A stretch of 64,000 bases of DNA from Linnemannia elongata. Its lineage: Eukaryota > Mortierellomycota > Mortierellomycetes > Mortierellales > Mortierellaceae. Numbering within the stretch: the first letter of the stretch is position 1; each line of letters starts with the position of its first letter. The notes below the pieces were generated by a model. It did no database searches and was not told the DNA's origin. It saw only the letters and a list, made by a program, of their open reading frames with translations. This document shows positions 26,172 through 38,145 of this stretch, piece by piece. The stretch spans positions 2,108,001 through 2,172,000 of the forward strand of contig JAXBDG010000006.1 of NCBI GenBank assembly GCA_036320915.1, given 5' to 3'. A program made the translations under genes and the position numbers.

Positions 26172-27958
26172 TGGCAAGGACGAGGAACAGTCTTGTTCAA
26201 GCTCCAGTTATCATTGTTTAACATCAACTCAAAAATGCCTTCGCGTAAGGCAGGCACCCTCTACCATCCGCCATCGGGCACCCGCCCCCTCCTCCTTCAT
26301 TCCTCTTCGTGACTGAACGGACTACTAGGTGCAGTCAAGTTCTTGTCTTGTGTCTATTTGTCCTCCTTTGCACCTTCCTTCGTTCCCCATTCAATACCTT
26401 TGTGCCCAAAATTCAAAATAAGTCCCAAAGAAATTACGCCCTCTTGATAACCCTTTCTTTGTGCCTTCTCTTCCTTCCTTTTCTTTTGATTTCGCTTCTT
26501 CAATGCTAAATGTCGTTCTCGTAATAAAAACCAATTCAAAGAATGTGTGAGTCTAAAGAGGTTTATGTGTGAAGGCCGATTTGGCCGATTGAATACTCAA
26601 TTCGAAATCCCGAGACGCGAGAAGACGCGTCAAATTCTCAATCTCTGTAAATAGATTTGCAAAACGGGACACCAAGTTGCATTGGTGAGTGTCCAGACTC
26701 CCACTCCCACAGACCCGAATCCCAATCAGATGTGGTCTGTTGGTAAAATTATGTATAAACTTTCAAGGGATGTAAAAGCGTGTAAGGAAGGAAGCAGGGG
26801 CGGTCCGGGCGATGCTTTTCGGCAGTTTGTAGAAGAGAGGTCTTACCTCAGCTCTCAAAACTAGAGAGTTGCAAAAATGCTTTGCTGCCGCTTTTTCTTT
26901 CTATATCTTTCATTTCTTCTTCGTTTCTCACGTTCTTCTCCTCTCAGGTTCTTCTCCTCTCGTTACACCATAGCCTGTCCCTTACTTTTACTCTCTCATC
27001 AAAGGCTTCTATTTTGTATCCATGACCGTTCAGGAAGTCACCGACCAGGATTGCTTTCACTATAACTTTGAATAGGCTTCGGACGCCTCTCAGCTTGTAA
27101 GCGGATCAAACAAAGGACTGACAATTAGCGATGAAGGATATGAAACCCTTGCCGGCGTGTACTTTCTCGGAGGACTACGAGAGAGAGAGACTTTTGCCTT
27201 GGTGGTAAAAGACCCTAGACTGCACCCCTGGCATTGTTACTTGGTAGTTTGTGCTCGCAAAAGTAGTCTGTAGTTTCTATGTTCGAGCACTGGGTTCTTG
27301 ACGCACCCTGAGCTGTGGTTGCATCGGTGGCGGATGCAGCCGCCAACTGTCTCTACCGTCCTACATCGCAGAGCGATATCACTTATGCGACATGACTCTG
27401 GCTATGCACACTCTTTGCGATTCGATTTATTAACACATATTTTTACCTATTTGCAGATTACCCCCTTTACTCGCTTGCCATCGTTGTTGAAGGAGTTTCT
27501 CCACCTCGAAACGCTCTCGTTCACAATGAGACCTTTTATACTGGACTAAAAGGTAGGCGCAATTGTCTGAATAAAACACCAGCATTCTCTTAACTTTCTC
27601 CAATGTCAAGTGTCTTTTGACCCTTCGACAATTCATCGACTCGCATCTTCATTTTTCTGTCGGCACCAGGTAGTTTGTGTTCCATTCCATCTTATCCAAC
27701 TAACTGGTGCTCGATGTTGGGCGCGTTTTTCAGGGCCATCTCCGCCGAATATCGCGACTGCGAAAAATTGTCTGATTACGCGTCACTGTGGGACACACAG
27801 TAAGTGTCAAGAAGGGGGCACACACAGAGGGCACGTCTGTTTCTTCTATTCAACCTTTTTCCATCGACTTCCTTTTCTCTCTTCTCTCTTCTTTCTTTCA
27901 ACCTCAACACCACCGATTCCGACAATCCACAACACCGACATTCATACAGAGTTCAACC
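26172..27958. other. Intergenic with possible unassigned exons
   Basis: No gene I can assign. 26880-26960 is pyrimidine-rich. Open, coding-looking segments with plausible splice borders lie at about 27076-27262 (contains LTISDEGYETLAGVYFLGGL), 27471-27562 (contains YPLYSLAIVVEGVSPP) and about 27668-27801. Each is short enough to be chance. See findings. Confidence 0.3.
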
Positions 27959-29374
27959 ATGCCCGTCAAAGCAATCACTAGCCAGGCAGACTACCAGTCC
28001 ATCCTTTCCGCCGCAGGACCCACCAAGCTTGTAATGCAGCTCGTGGACACACCTTGTTTATGAATGACCATGGACCATATGCACACATTTCTTGGCGAAA
28101 CCGATGCCGCAATCGATGTTTACAGTGAGACAGCCATGCTGACACCCTGTTACCCTCTCGCTTCCCTCCTTTTTTTCACTTCACGATAGGTTGTTGTCGA
28201 CTTTACAGCTGTACGTAACAGCGACCTGTTCAGAAGTGGATGTTGTTCGTCAAACCGAACAGAGGATGCCATATCATGGACACAAGCAACTAACAATCAG
28301 AACATTCTTTTCTACGGCCCTTTTGTGTGTGCTCGAAATAGGCATGGTGCGGACCTTGTCAGACTATCAAGCCCATCTTTGAAAAGCTTTCCAACACCTA
28401 CCGCCACGTTGTCTTTGTCAAGGTATGAGAAGGATCAGCAAGTGCGAATTTGAGAGTACGACGGAGGATTTTTACAAACAGCTCACAGGATCACGAAGCA
28501 CGGAGGAGATGGCAGAGAGAATCATTACCAAATGACTGACTATCTCTTTCTTCTTTATTTTCTGTGGAATTAGGTCGATGTGGACGAGTTCCAGGAGGTT
28601 GCTGCGGTCGCTGGAGTCACTGCCATGTAAGCAAATGCAACAGACGGCGAAGAATGGCGCCTTTTTCATATCCCGGAATTTTTGATAGGACTCCGCACTC
28701 ACACATGTTGCTTTTTGGACACTTTTCCGTGGATATGTAGGCCTACATTCCAGTTCTTCAAGGCTAGCAAGAAGATTGCCGAGATGAAGGGCGCTAACCC
28801 CGCACAGTTGGAGACATTGATCAAGCAGCACCAGGGACCCGTCGAGGAGGGAGGCGCAGGATCAGCAGCACCCTTGGTCGCAGGACACAGCGATGTGAGC
28901 GAGCAGATCACTCTCAACCAGGTCGACTGTCTGAACCAGCAAACTGCCAACCATGTCAGGAACGCCCTCAAGAGCGACGACACCTACCTCGAGAGTGATG
29001 TTGATGAACAGTTGATCATCTCTGTACCTTTCAACCAGGCTATCAAGTTGCACTCACTTAGGATCATCCCCAAGGATATCGCCCATGCGCCCAAGACGGT
29101 CAAGTTGTATGTCAACAAGTTGCATCTTGGATTCGATGAGGCCGACAGTGTTGAGGAGACCCAGACAATTACGTTGACAGAGAAGGACTATGAGGGCAAT
29201 GGTCTGATCTCGCTCCGCTTTGTCAAGTTCCAGAACGTCACCAGTGTGATTTTGTTTGTTGAGGACAACTTGGGCGACGAAGAGACGACACAGATCAAGC
29301 AGTTGGTCTTCATTGGAAGCTCTCTGGACGGCACCGACATGTCCGCCCTCAAGAAGGTCGAGCACGACCACTAA
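27959..29374 (+). CDS. Thioredoxin-like protein with C-terminal PITH domain (TXNL1 family)
   Basis: Five exons (27959-28030, 28190-28210, 28342-28422, 28574-28626, 28741-29374) encode 286 residues, close to the 289 of animal TXNL1. Exon 2 is a 21-nt microexon encoding VVVDFTA, needed to complete the thioredoxin strand. The active site WCGPC is at 33-37, followed by MPTFQFFK with the cis-proline. The C-terminal half (about 120-286) is a PITH domain (proteasome-interacting thioredoxin): DVDEQLIISVPFNQAIKLHS, APKTVKLYVNK, VKFQNVTSVILFVEDN. In yeasts and animals this protein binds the 19S regulatory particle and is thought to reduce substrates at the proteasome. It converges on the GH47 gene, with 181 bp between stop codons. 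Confidence 0.95.
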
Positions 29375-29555
29375 GCAGCATACAGTGATGCATTTTGCTG
29401 TCTCCATATCCCTTTCGTCCAATTTTTGCTCATTGAAATATAGCACTTCAGCTATACTTAGCTTTTTACGGCCAAAGCAGGGAATTAAACTGCTTTACAT
29501 GGCTTCTCATCAAAAAAAATAATATTTAAAGATATATTATTGTTGATGCCTGTGT

Positions 29556-32465
29556 TCAAGGGATAGGATATTTGATCAGATGGCCTTCCGTGTTGAAGAT
29601 GTAGTCGTCCAAGGACGTGACCTCGAGGTCGTCAAAGATCAAAAACAAGTACTTGAGCGTTTGAGACAAAAAGTGACTAAGTGGAACGATTTGGACACGG
29701 ATGGTTAACTTCTCTCTGTGGGGCTCAAACGTTACAGCAAAAAAATATCCTTGGTTCTTATGGGTTACCTTGGCATAGTGTTGGTCAAGCCCTCAGAGGC
29801 ATCCATGACATTAACCAGGCCCGAGTACCCATCTTTGGTCCTGCAATGCTTCTCAATGGCCTGTGATACCATACGGATTGAGAAGGAGAGGGCAAGTCGG
29901 TTAATAATTGCAGAAGCCATAAAACGAAAATTGTGGAGTATGACCGCATACATGCTGGCTTCTTACCTGTACGATCTCCCAGGCGTATTCCTGGTACTTT
30001 TCCTCCCCTGTGACCCTGTAAAGTATGAACAAACTTTCGACAGTTTCTACAAAGACAGTGGGTACGCGCACAAAACATGTCAGCTAACAGTTTACAATAA
30101 TGCCGGAGATATTAATTAGGGAGAACGTTTTGGTTTACCTGGTCGAAGGGCATACTCGGGGTCGATCAAGTAGAACCCAGCTCCCCTCGGGAGCATCTCA
30201 AACTCTTTACCCTTGGAAAACTCGGGCCTCAAGAACGCAATCTCATCAGCTCCTAATCCAGTTGCTGAATTCCGGTAGCTCATGAAGCAGGTCTCTATCA
30301 ACCCACGGGCGGCGGTGAGGTCCTTGGGTCGGTTTAGGACCTTGGCTCCTAATGCTAGGAGGCCTGGTGCGAAGCAACTCTAATTTTAGTTGGCGTCGGA
30401 ATAAATGCGATTAGGATTGTGAGTGGGCTGATAATATACGTCCAGGTGGAAAGAAAATGATGGTGAAGATATGTTGAACGTTACGAGGTGGTCCATTTTG
30501 GGAACGAGGGAGTCGGTGGCGGTGTCGTAGACACCCAAGACGAGGTAAGGTTCTGAAGACTTTTGCGAGTGACTGATGAGGTGCTTGTGCATGGCTTCGA
30601 TAGACGAGATATCTATGAGAGGAATAAAAACTACGTTGTAAGGGCTTTATAGCTTCGAGGATATCAACTTAGCAGTCTTTCAGACTTTGTGTGCTTACAG
30701 AGGTCCTTGAACTTTTCATCGCCGGTCAAGAGATAGGTCTTCAAGAGATACTGCGATAAAATGAGTAAATGGATGTCATGGTTAATGCGATAGAGACAAA
30801 TATGCAGTACGACAATGAGGGGCGGATCATAGTTTTGTTTTTTCTACCTCATAGAACCCATCACTCAGACTTCCGAAGGACGCCACGTATTCGGCTAAAT
30901 CGACAATTACAGCGCGAAAGGAGGATTAGCATCAGACCGTTTGCAGATTAGACAAAAAGTAATCAAACACCTGTTTATGGGTACACTTACGTGCGGCGCC
31001 GTCTTTTGGATCAAAGTAGGCTGGATAGAGTCCTGGGATCTTTGGGTTCAATGAAGCGAGATACTTGAAATTGCTTTCGGCCTAGTGGATGAATCATGTG
31101 GATAAAATATCAATGGCGACGCGCCTCAGGATATGCCATGGCATTCTGACCGTTCAAAAGAAACGTTGTTTCCCTTACCAGCTCTCTGTACTTGTCATTG
31201 GAGGTCAAATGGCTAAGCTGACGGAACTCGAGTTGGAATGTCGACACTTCTGCCAAGGAGACCTTTCCTGCCAGGACCTTGTTCAGACCAACCTCCCCAC
31301 TGTATTTGTAGAGACGATAGCGTTAGTAATCCAATTCAAAAAAAAGTAACCGATCGAGATTTGCATACCGTGGACAATACCTTTCGAAGATGGTACTGGC
31401 TGGAAGTGCGTTATTAGGGCCTTGGAAAGCAAGCGCCAGTTTGTCCCCAAGTTCGACAGCTGCCTTCAAAATCTCAGGGTCCTCATTTAATCGTGATTTT
31501 TCCAGTTCATAGATTGACAAGAGTCCGCCCAACTGTCGAACAACATTGTCAAAGAACCCAATCCCGTGGTCTTCACTGTCATCGCCTTCATCCCCACCAT
31601 CCTCCTGTATCTCATCCAATGCCGTCTCAGGTTCCTCCTGCTCCACTTCCAGCTGCCCTTGGCCATCCTTTCGCCATGGGCCGGACCCGAATAGAGCAAG
31701 CTTTGACAGGCGGCGTGGTCCTGTCAGTTCCTGAACCTTTGTTTTGGCGAGATCATACTCGTCCGACATCCCTGCCAACAAAAGGGTGTCCATGATATCG
31801 ATCCATTCACCTCGGACCTGCAGTCGTTGTGACTTGGTCTTGATATCATCCGTACTCTTCACCATTGTAGGTACTAACCCAAACCATGCATGGCGGATCA
31901 TCTTCTTGACCGCCACTAATCGGCTCTTGTTCCTTTCAGCCCATGCTTCCGAGTTGTGTATAAGAGATGCCGCAAAGTCGGACTGGGTCCGTGGGAGTCT
32001 ACGCTCTCCCTTTTGTTGCTGTTGTTGTTGCTCATTGAATGATTCCTGCCCGGAAGGCTGTCGATGTCCAATCCTGCCCTTGTTCCTTTCCGCAAAAGGC
32101 TCCTCCACAACAATCTCGAACCCATCCTCATCGACTCTATTAACGGGTGCAGATCCATAAGACGGAGGTTCTCGAATATGGCCCAATGTCACAAACGGGT
32201 TCTTCTTAGAGCTCTTACTGCTGGAACTACTTCCGTGGAGGAGGTCGTTGTCGGAAGGAATGAGGTAAGCCGAGTGCAAGAAGGCGATCCCACCCATGCA
32301 GAGGAGAACCAAGAAGACGCCTCGGCGTTTGAGGTAGTGTAAAGGCACAGTGTAGAAAGGTGAGGTGTGCCTTGCGACTGTGGTCAGAAACCGGTGTGTT
32401 GGTAATAGTGTTGTGGCTGCTCTTCTACTGGGTCCATGCCCTCGTGCCTCTTCGTCTGCCCTCAT
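29556..32465 (-). CDS. Class I alpha-1,2-mannosidase, glycoside hydrolase family 47
   Basis: Ten exons (32465-31369, 31299-31179, 31081-30991, 30894-30848, 30750-30699, 30612-30485, 30379-30139, 30046-29967, 29860-29769, 29676-29556) splice in phase to 689 residues. It is a type II membrane protein: short basic N-terminus, one transmembrane segment (about 49-70, [20 protein letters not shown]), a disordered Ser/Gln-rich stem, then the catalytic domain. Family motifs: [73 protein letters not shown] and FNTEGH, with the Thr that binds the catalytic calcium. It trims mannoses from N-glycans in the ER or Golgi; the ER-versus-Golgi class cannot be fixed by eye. The start is the ATG at 32465, since the longer open frame begins at TTG. 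Confidence 0.95.
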
Positions 32466-35088
32466 TGGTTGGTTATAGTGTTCTGAAACGGGTGTCCTTT
32501 GCAGATATGATTTCAAAAAAAAGGTGCTGCTTTGTCCTGCTGTTACGTTGGAGGTGACCGGCCGTCGGGTGAGCGTGTCTTGTCTTTGTCTGAATGAGAA
32601 AGATGAAAAAAGAACAAGAGGCTTGCTGAATGAGAAGGGGCATGGTCACCTCACTTTCATTCATTCATTCATCGTTCCTTGCCCCTCCCCCCCTTTGGAC
32701 TAACTTGCCTTTGCTTTTAACCCCTTCTCACCTCTCCTATTTTTTTTTCTTTTTTTTCAGCTTTCCATTTTTCATAGACAAGAAAAACACAGGGCACAAG
32801 AAAATGGACGGAGAGGACATATGGACACGCCAGATAGACAAATTGGTACACACACAACAGTACCCCCCCCCCCCCCCCCTTGGGAGAAGCTGCTAACGCA
32901 TCAAACCTGGGGTTCAGTGGGAGAAAAACTGCTAAGACTCGTGAGGATTAGAGTAATTCTGGAGCCTGACCATTTTTTTTTATCAAATCATGAACAATGT
33001 TTGTTTTTTCTCTGTGTAAGATGCGGGATAGCGACAATATCGTCCAGAGACAAATACTCCACTTTGAATGGAAAGGTTCCTGAGCCGACCTGGTGGTTCG
33101 TGAAAGAAATGACGGACTTGAGGAGCAGAAGTACAACAATCTGTCCGTGTTGATCCTTATCGCATGAGAAAGATTCTCCCGCGCGAATGCCATGTGTACA
33201 AAGTGAAGAAGGGTGTAGGCTGGGCTAAGCACTAACGAGGGCTGAGGCCCAAAAGTCGAACCCCCCCCCCCTATCCCAAAAAGAAAAGAGAAAAAGAAAT
33301 ACAAAACCTCGCACGATTTGAAGAGCAGTCAAGTAGGAGCGACCTACTAGGGTCCAGAATGTCCGGTGGTTGTTCCTTGGGAAAAGAAAGTTGGTTTATG
33401 CGGCTCGGGCAGCAGCAGATGGTTGGGGGGGCTGAACATGAAAAAATCAAGATATTTCAGATCCAGAATTCCACTTGTTTCTCTTGTTTGCTTGCTTTGC
33501 TTGATTTGCTTGCACAGGCGGGCAGGCTGTGGTGTAGAGGGTGGAGTCAGTGTCCTCTTGCATGCATGCATTGGAAGAGGAGGTTGAACAGAAAAAAGAT
33601 GTCTACGATCGGTAGGTGGTATTTTGAAGTGACAATGATTGTGCCTTGGTTAAGAGCAAGATATAAAATGAATCAAGCAATTTGTTTCCATCTCTCTTTC
33701 TCTTCTCTCATCATAATTCTAGAATAGTCGCGATAATGAAATGAGAAAGAGGCCATGGACCCTTGTGTCAGTATCCGTCTACTAGGAAGTCATATATTAC
33801 AATAATGTCCCTTTTTGTTTGAAGGGGAAACAGTACAGTGGCACTAGCATTGTCAATGCGAGATTCCCTTTATTTTTTTTTTTCCCGCCCGATCCATAGG
33901 ATGGTCATCCTTAATGAGAAGAGAGCTCATTCGAAAAGATAGTGGGGTAATAATGCATTCATATATCCATCTGTCCCCATGCGCTTGTGTTGCTTTATCT
34001 CACTAGAATGAAATGGTCTGGGGAACCAATTTTCGTGTTCTACATTTTCCCAAAAACCCAAAAAAAAATAAAATAAAAGTGCAGGGTCACTCCAAAGCAC
34101 GCTCGTGTTGGTTGAGAGAACCCTTCTTTTTGAAGATACTCACGCGCTTTTTGTGTCTCCCGAAGAGCAAATACAATGGCAAGCAACGACACTACCCTTC
34201 TTTCAATTATAAAAAATGATCCCGTCAAGGCACCATCACCTTCAACCCAGTGTCTTGATTTTGATCTCAGGCACCATCATTGATCACTTTGTGTCAGATT
34301 TGCTTTTGATCAAAAATAAAACATGGTCGTAGAATAAAGATACATTATGGAGGCTGTCTCTCCAGGATGCAATTGTGACATTGAAAGTAATAAGGAATGA
34401 AGAAAAGGAGAGACAGCCAATCGACAGGGGAAGAGGAAAGAGAGGAAGGTAGAGAGAAAGAGAGAGACAGTTGGACCACTCGTTTTTCTTTGTTGTTTGT
34501 CTGCTTTGTTTGTTTGTTATACTGTCCCTCTCCCCTTCTCTTCTTTCTTAACCTCCTCCCTCCTCCACTTTCGCTCTCCCTTTCCTTTATATTCCCTTCC
34601 ATTAACACCTCTGAGGAGCAACAGACACCCATCCATCCATCCATCCTCCCATCCATCCTCCCATCCATCTACAAACAACAAGCAACCCTCTCTTCCCTCG
34701 CTCTCACTCTCTCTTTGCACTGTTCACCCCAACTCCTTACTCACACTCTGCTCATTCCTCACCCACATATATTATTCCTTAACGCCCACTCACTCACCCT
34801 TCACTGCTATATCTAATTCTTCACACCAGCACCACAGCCTGCTCGCACGCACTCCACCACTACAACCACCATACACACACACCCACACTCACTCACTCAC
34901 ACATACACTTACGCAACAGCAACAACAAGCGACTCACCCCTCTCAATCTCGCTGTCATCACTCAGGTCTACTCCTTCTACTTGACCTTCACCCTTATTCT
35001 CCTGCTTGGGTTGGGTTATAAACAGACCGCAACCCTCACATTCCTACTCAGCAACAGTAACTACCAACAATCAAACAGGCAGTCAAGA
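32466..35088. other. Divergent promoter region between GH47 and the UPF0658-like gene
   Basis: No gene seen in about 2.6 kb. It holds a 17-C run at about 32863-32879, another C run near 33260 and a CATC/CTCC tandem repeat at about 34627-34670. From 34440 to 34980 it is a CT-rich stretch leading into the next gene. Confidence 0.6.
34627..34670 (+). repeat. CATC-type microsatellite
   Basis: Tandem ATCC/CATC units with CTCC variants in the CT-rich leader of the next gene. Confidence 0.85.
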
Positions 35089-37590
35089 ATGATTTCAAGG
35101 CTTGTAAGTTCACCCTTCATCCATCCTAACTCTCAGTCGAAAAGGACCTTCTTCCTTCTTTCTTATTATGGACAAAGAAGGACATCAACTGGAACAAGAC
35201 CTAGACCAGGACCGGGAACCAGAGTTCTTCACTCTATTTGCATAGCGTTGTTTTGTGCTTCCCTTATTCCACCAGTACCTTCAGTTGCTTGTGCTCCTCC
35301 TTTCCCTTCTCGCCTCGACGTTTTTTTTGTGCTTCAAGGGACTGGACCACGACAGTTTGGAATACATAATACAAATTCATCCAATTGTCTATTTTGTATG
35401 ACTATCAGAGCAGGACAGGAATGAGCAGGAGCTAAACAGGAGCACTTGTTCGATACCTGGCTGAACTAGCTGGCGCAACCCTTTTTTTTTGTTTGTTTTG
35501 GCGCAATCCAGATGTGTACACAATACCACCAGACAGGAGTGAACCCTTTCGAAAAAAGAAAAAAAAAGCAACATCAACCCAATCAGATATGGACTACAAG
35601 CGGATATAAAAAGAATATCGCAACTTGGGCATTGGACTATCAGGATGACAATAAATCCGAGAGGCATAATTGTCTGCTACAACGCACTTGCTCAAACAGC
35701 TTTTTTTTCAGTCCTACTGCCAGCTATACACCGACTGCTTTGGCTCCTTTTGACCTGTTGCATATATATACACCATGTTGTTGTTTGTTGCTGTTGCTAA
35801 CAATGACTGCTGGCGCCCTCTTTCGTCTGTTAGGCCGGTGACTCGATTTGGTCAAGGTATTCCTTGGCTTTGTCCGGGATCCAAGCCGTCGTTATCGTAG
35901 CACTCGAGGCCGTCATCTTTCGACTCCACTCAATCGAAACCGCCGACATCAAACTGGCGTTTGTGCCAGCAAACTACACCCTTTATCATCCTCCACTGCA
36001 CAACATAACAGGACCGCTCGAAGCAGAGATCGCCCAGACCACTAGTGTTCTCTCTGTATACCATGTGCTATTTATCGTCGCCCAAATCTTTCAGCTCATC
36101 CTCTTGTGCGACGCGGTAGGTCAAGCGGGTCTTGATGAGTGAGCCAGACGTGTTTGCGTTTGGTGTTTTGCTTAGGTTATGTGGCGCTCACGTGTTTGTT
36201 CTCTTCTTTGATCCGTTGTCCATAGATGTTCAACAAAAACACCATCCAGATCATGGCCCTGGTCGCCTTCAACGCCGCAATGGTTGCCTACGCGGGAGTT
36301 CAAGTGAAGCAAGCTTCCGATATTCTTGTAAGGACAGAAGGGTCAAACACGCTGGCCAACATGATCCTCAACATTTTTGCAGTCAACCCCAGCGCGACAC
36401 CTTACCACGCCTCAAAACCGTACGAGATTGCCGTTGTGGTACTCATGGTCATATTTGCATCAGGATTCGCCTTTATTGCCTACAAGTTGTACAAGGAGTT
36501 CGGTTGGAGCATTTACAAGAAAATTGGAGCCGACTTAGCTATGCGAGGTAAGCGCAGGATTATCAATTTTGAGGACAGCTTGCGACCATGAGACTTGACC
36601 GCGATGTCATCTTGCGCAAACTAACACATTTGCTCAACTTCTTTGACCCCTGTTTATTTGACAGACATGTACAAGATCTATCAGATTTTTATCATGATTC
36701 TCAAGTTTGATATCTTTTTCCAACTCGGATTCTCGGCGCAGTTCCTTTCAGTTATTATACTCGCCTACAACTCCGTTGCTGACGATAAAGACAACGGGGG
36801 ACCGAGCCCATCAGCTCAGGCGAGTTTCAGGAATATCCTTATCATCCATTTGGTCTTATCCGTGGGAGCGTGCATCGTATTGCCCGTTCTTGCCTGGCGA
36901 GGTGTAAGTACTTTCTCCATCTCTCCTTACTAGTTGGCACATGCACTCTGCTAATCGTAATTGACCTTTGCCGCATTTTCGGTATTGCTCTCCAACAAAT
37001 ATGACAGATTACTTGCCCTTCCGACTAATAAGCGCCGTTATTTTCTTCATCTTCTATTGCAATGACCTCTAGCTGAAGCGCGAATGCAATTACTCGATGG
37101 CTGCTTTTATAAGCGGAGGCCTAGGAACGCTCGTTTACAACATTATCAAGCTTAATCAAGTGTTTGAGGACCCAACGCGATTTGCTGGAGCCAACAAGTT
37201 TCTGACGTTCTTTTGTGAGTCAAAGTTCCTCACAACGATCCTTTGGTTGCATCCTTCTTGTCAATGGCCCAAGCTGATAAGGCTGACACCTTTCATTCTT
37301 TCATTCTAGTGGTTCTCAATCTACTGCTTGGAGTTGTGACACTCTATCTCGCCTGGTTATGCACGAAAAACTTCAACAACGGCCTCAATGCCCACAGTAC
37401 GTGTCTCGTTTGGCGATGCGCGTTCGCAGTGTCTATGATTGATTTTTTTTCTTTTTTTGTTTTCTTGCTAACGCACACTGTCAACCTCTAATTTTCACTT
37501 CTTTCTCTCATAGTCGGGAAAGTATCAGGAACGAACATTTACCCTATGGAATCTGTCAGTGGACCGAGCAAGCGATGGTCCATAGAATAA
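35089..37590 (+). CDS. Multi-pass membrane protein, UPF0658 (Golgi) family-like
   Basis: Seven exons (35089-35103, 35834-36115, 36226-36547, 36665-36903, 37073-37214, 37310-37396, 37514-37590) encode 387 residues. The first coding exon is only 15 nt (MISRL) before a 730-nt intron; it was chosen because it joins in phase 0 to AGDSIWSRYSLALSG. About seven hydrophobic segments are visible: two flank a short lumenal loop with NYT and NIT sequons, and later ones include MYKIYQIFIMILKFDIFFQL and VLNLLLGVVTLYLAWL. The MYKIYQIFIMILKFD block is what I associate with the fungal UPF0658 family, known in fission yeast as Golgi membrane proteins of unknown function. That assignment is from memory of the family. 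The C-terminal tail is polar. Confidence 0.7.
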
Positions 37591-38145
37591 TAGGGATCTA
37601 CAGGATACAATCCATGAAAAAAAACACCACCTTGTGCCATCCGTCCATCTCCTTCGTTCGTTTCAAAAGCCATTTCACCCTGTTGTCATTTATGTAAGTC
37701 AAAGAAAGACACTCTAGAACGAGAAAAGAGCGTTGAAACTAGAATGACTGGCATCCACATTTTTTTTATGGGTGCTGTTGCTCACACTCATTTATCTTTT
37801 TTTTGCTCTGTGATATAGATTCAATCTATACCCATGCTGTTACCTTTTTACCTCTCAATGGCTTTTGATCCACTCTTGTACTCTACCCTTCTCTACTTTT
37901 TTTCTTTCCCCCCCCCCCCCCAAAAAAAAAAAAATGGTTTCTCTAGCTGCGTTCCTTTTTTCGAATAATATTTTTTCGCTTATAACTATTACAGAGTGTG
38001 TGAGGATGACTAAAATTACAGGTTTATTGGCGTTCGTTACATACATAAATAGGAGTGTTGCTGGTGCTGGTGTTTGGTTAAGTTGTTCATGAGAAATAAG
38101 GAAGAAACAAACTGAAAGTGGTGATCAAGGCACTGCAAAGATCCA
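37591..38145. other. Convergent intergenic region
   Basis: 3' flanks of two genes. No gene seen. A C-run/A-run boundary lies near 37910-37934. Confidence 0.6.

Noticed and set aside
32466..32516. N-terminal extension of the GH47 protein (17 residues)
   Set aside because: That frame begins at TTG, not ATG; the first ATG is at 32465 and already gives a normal type II anchor.
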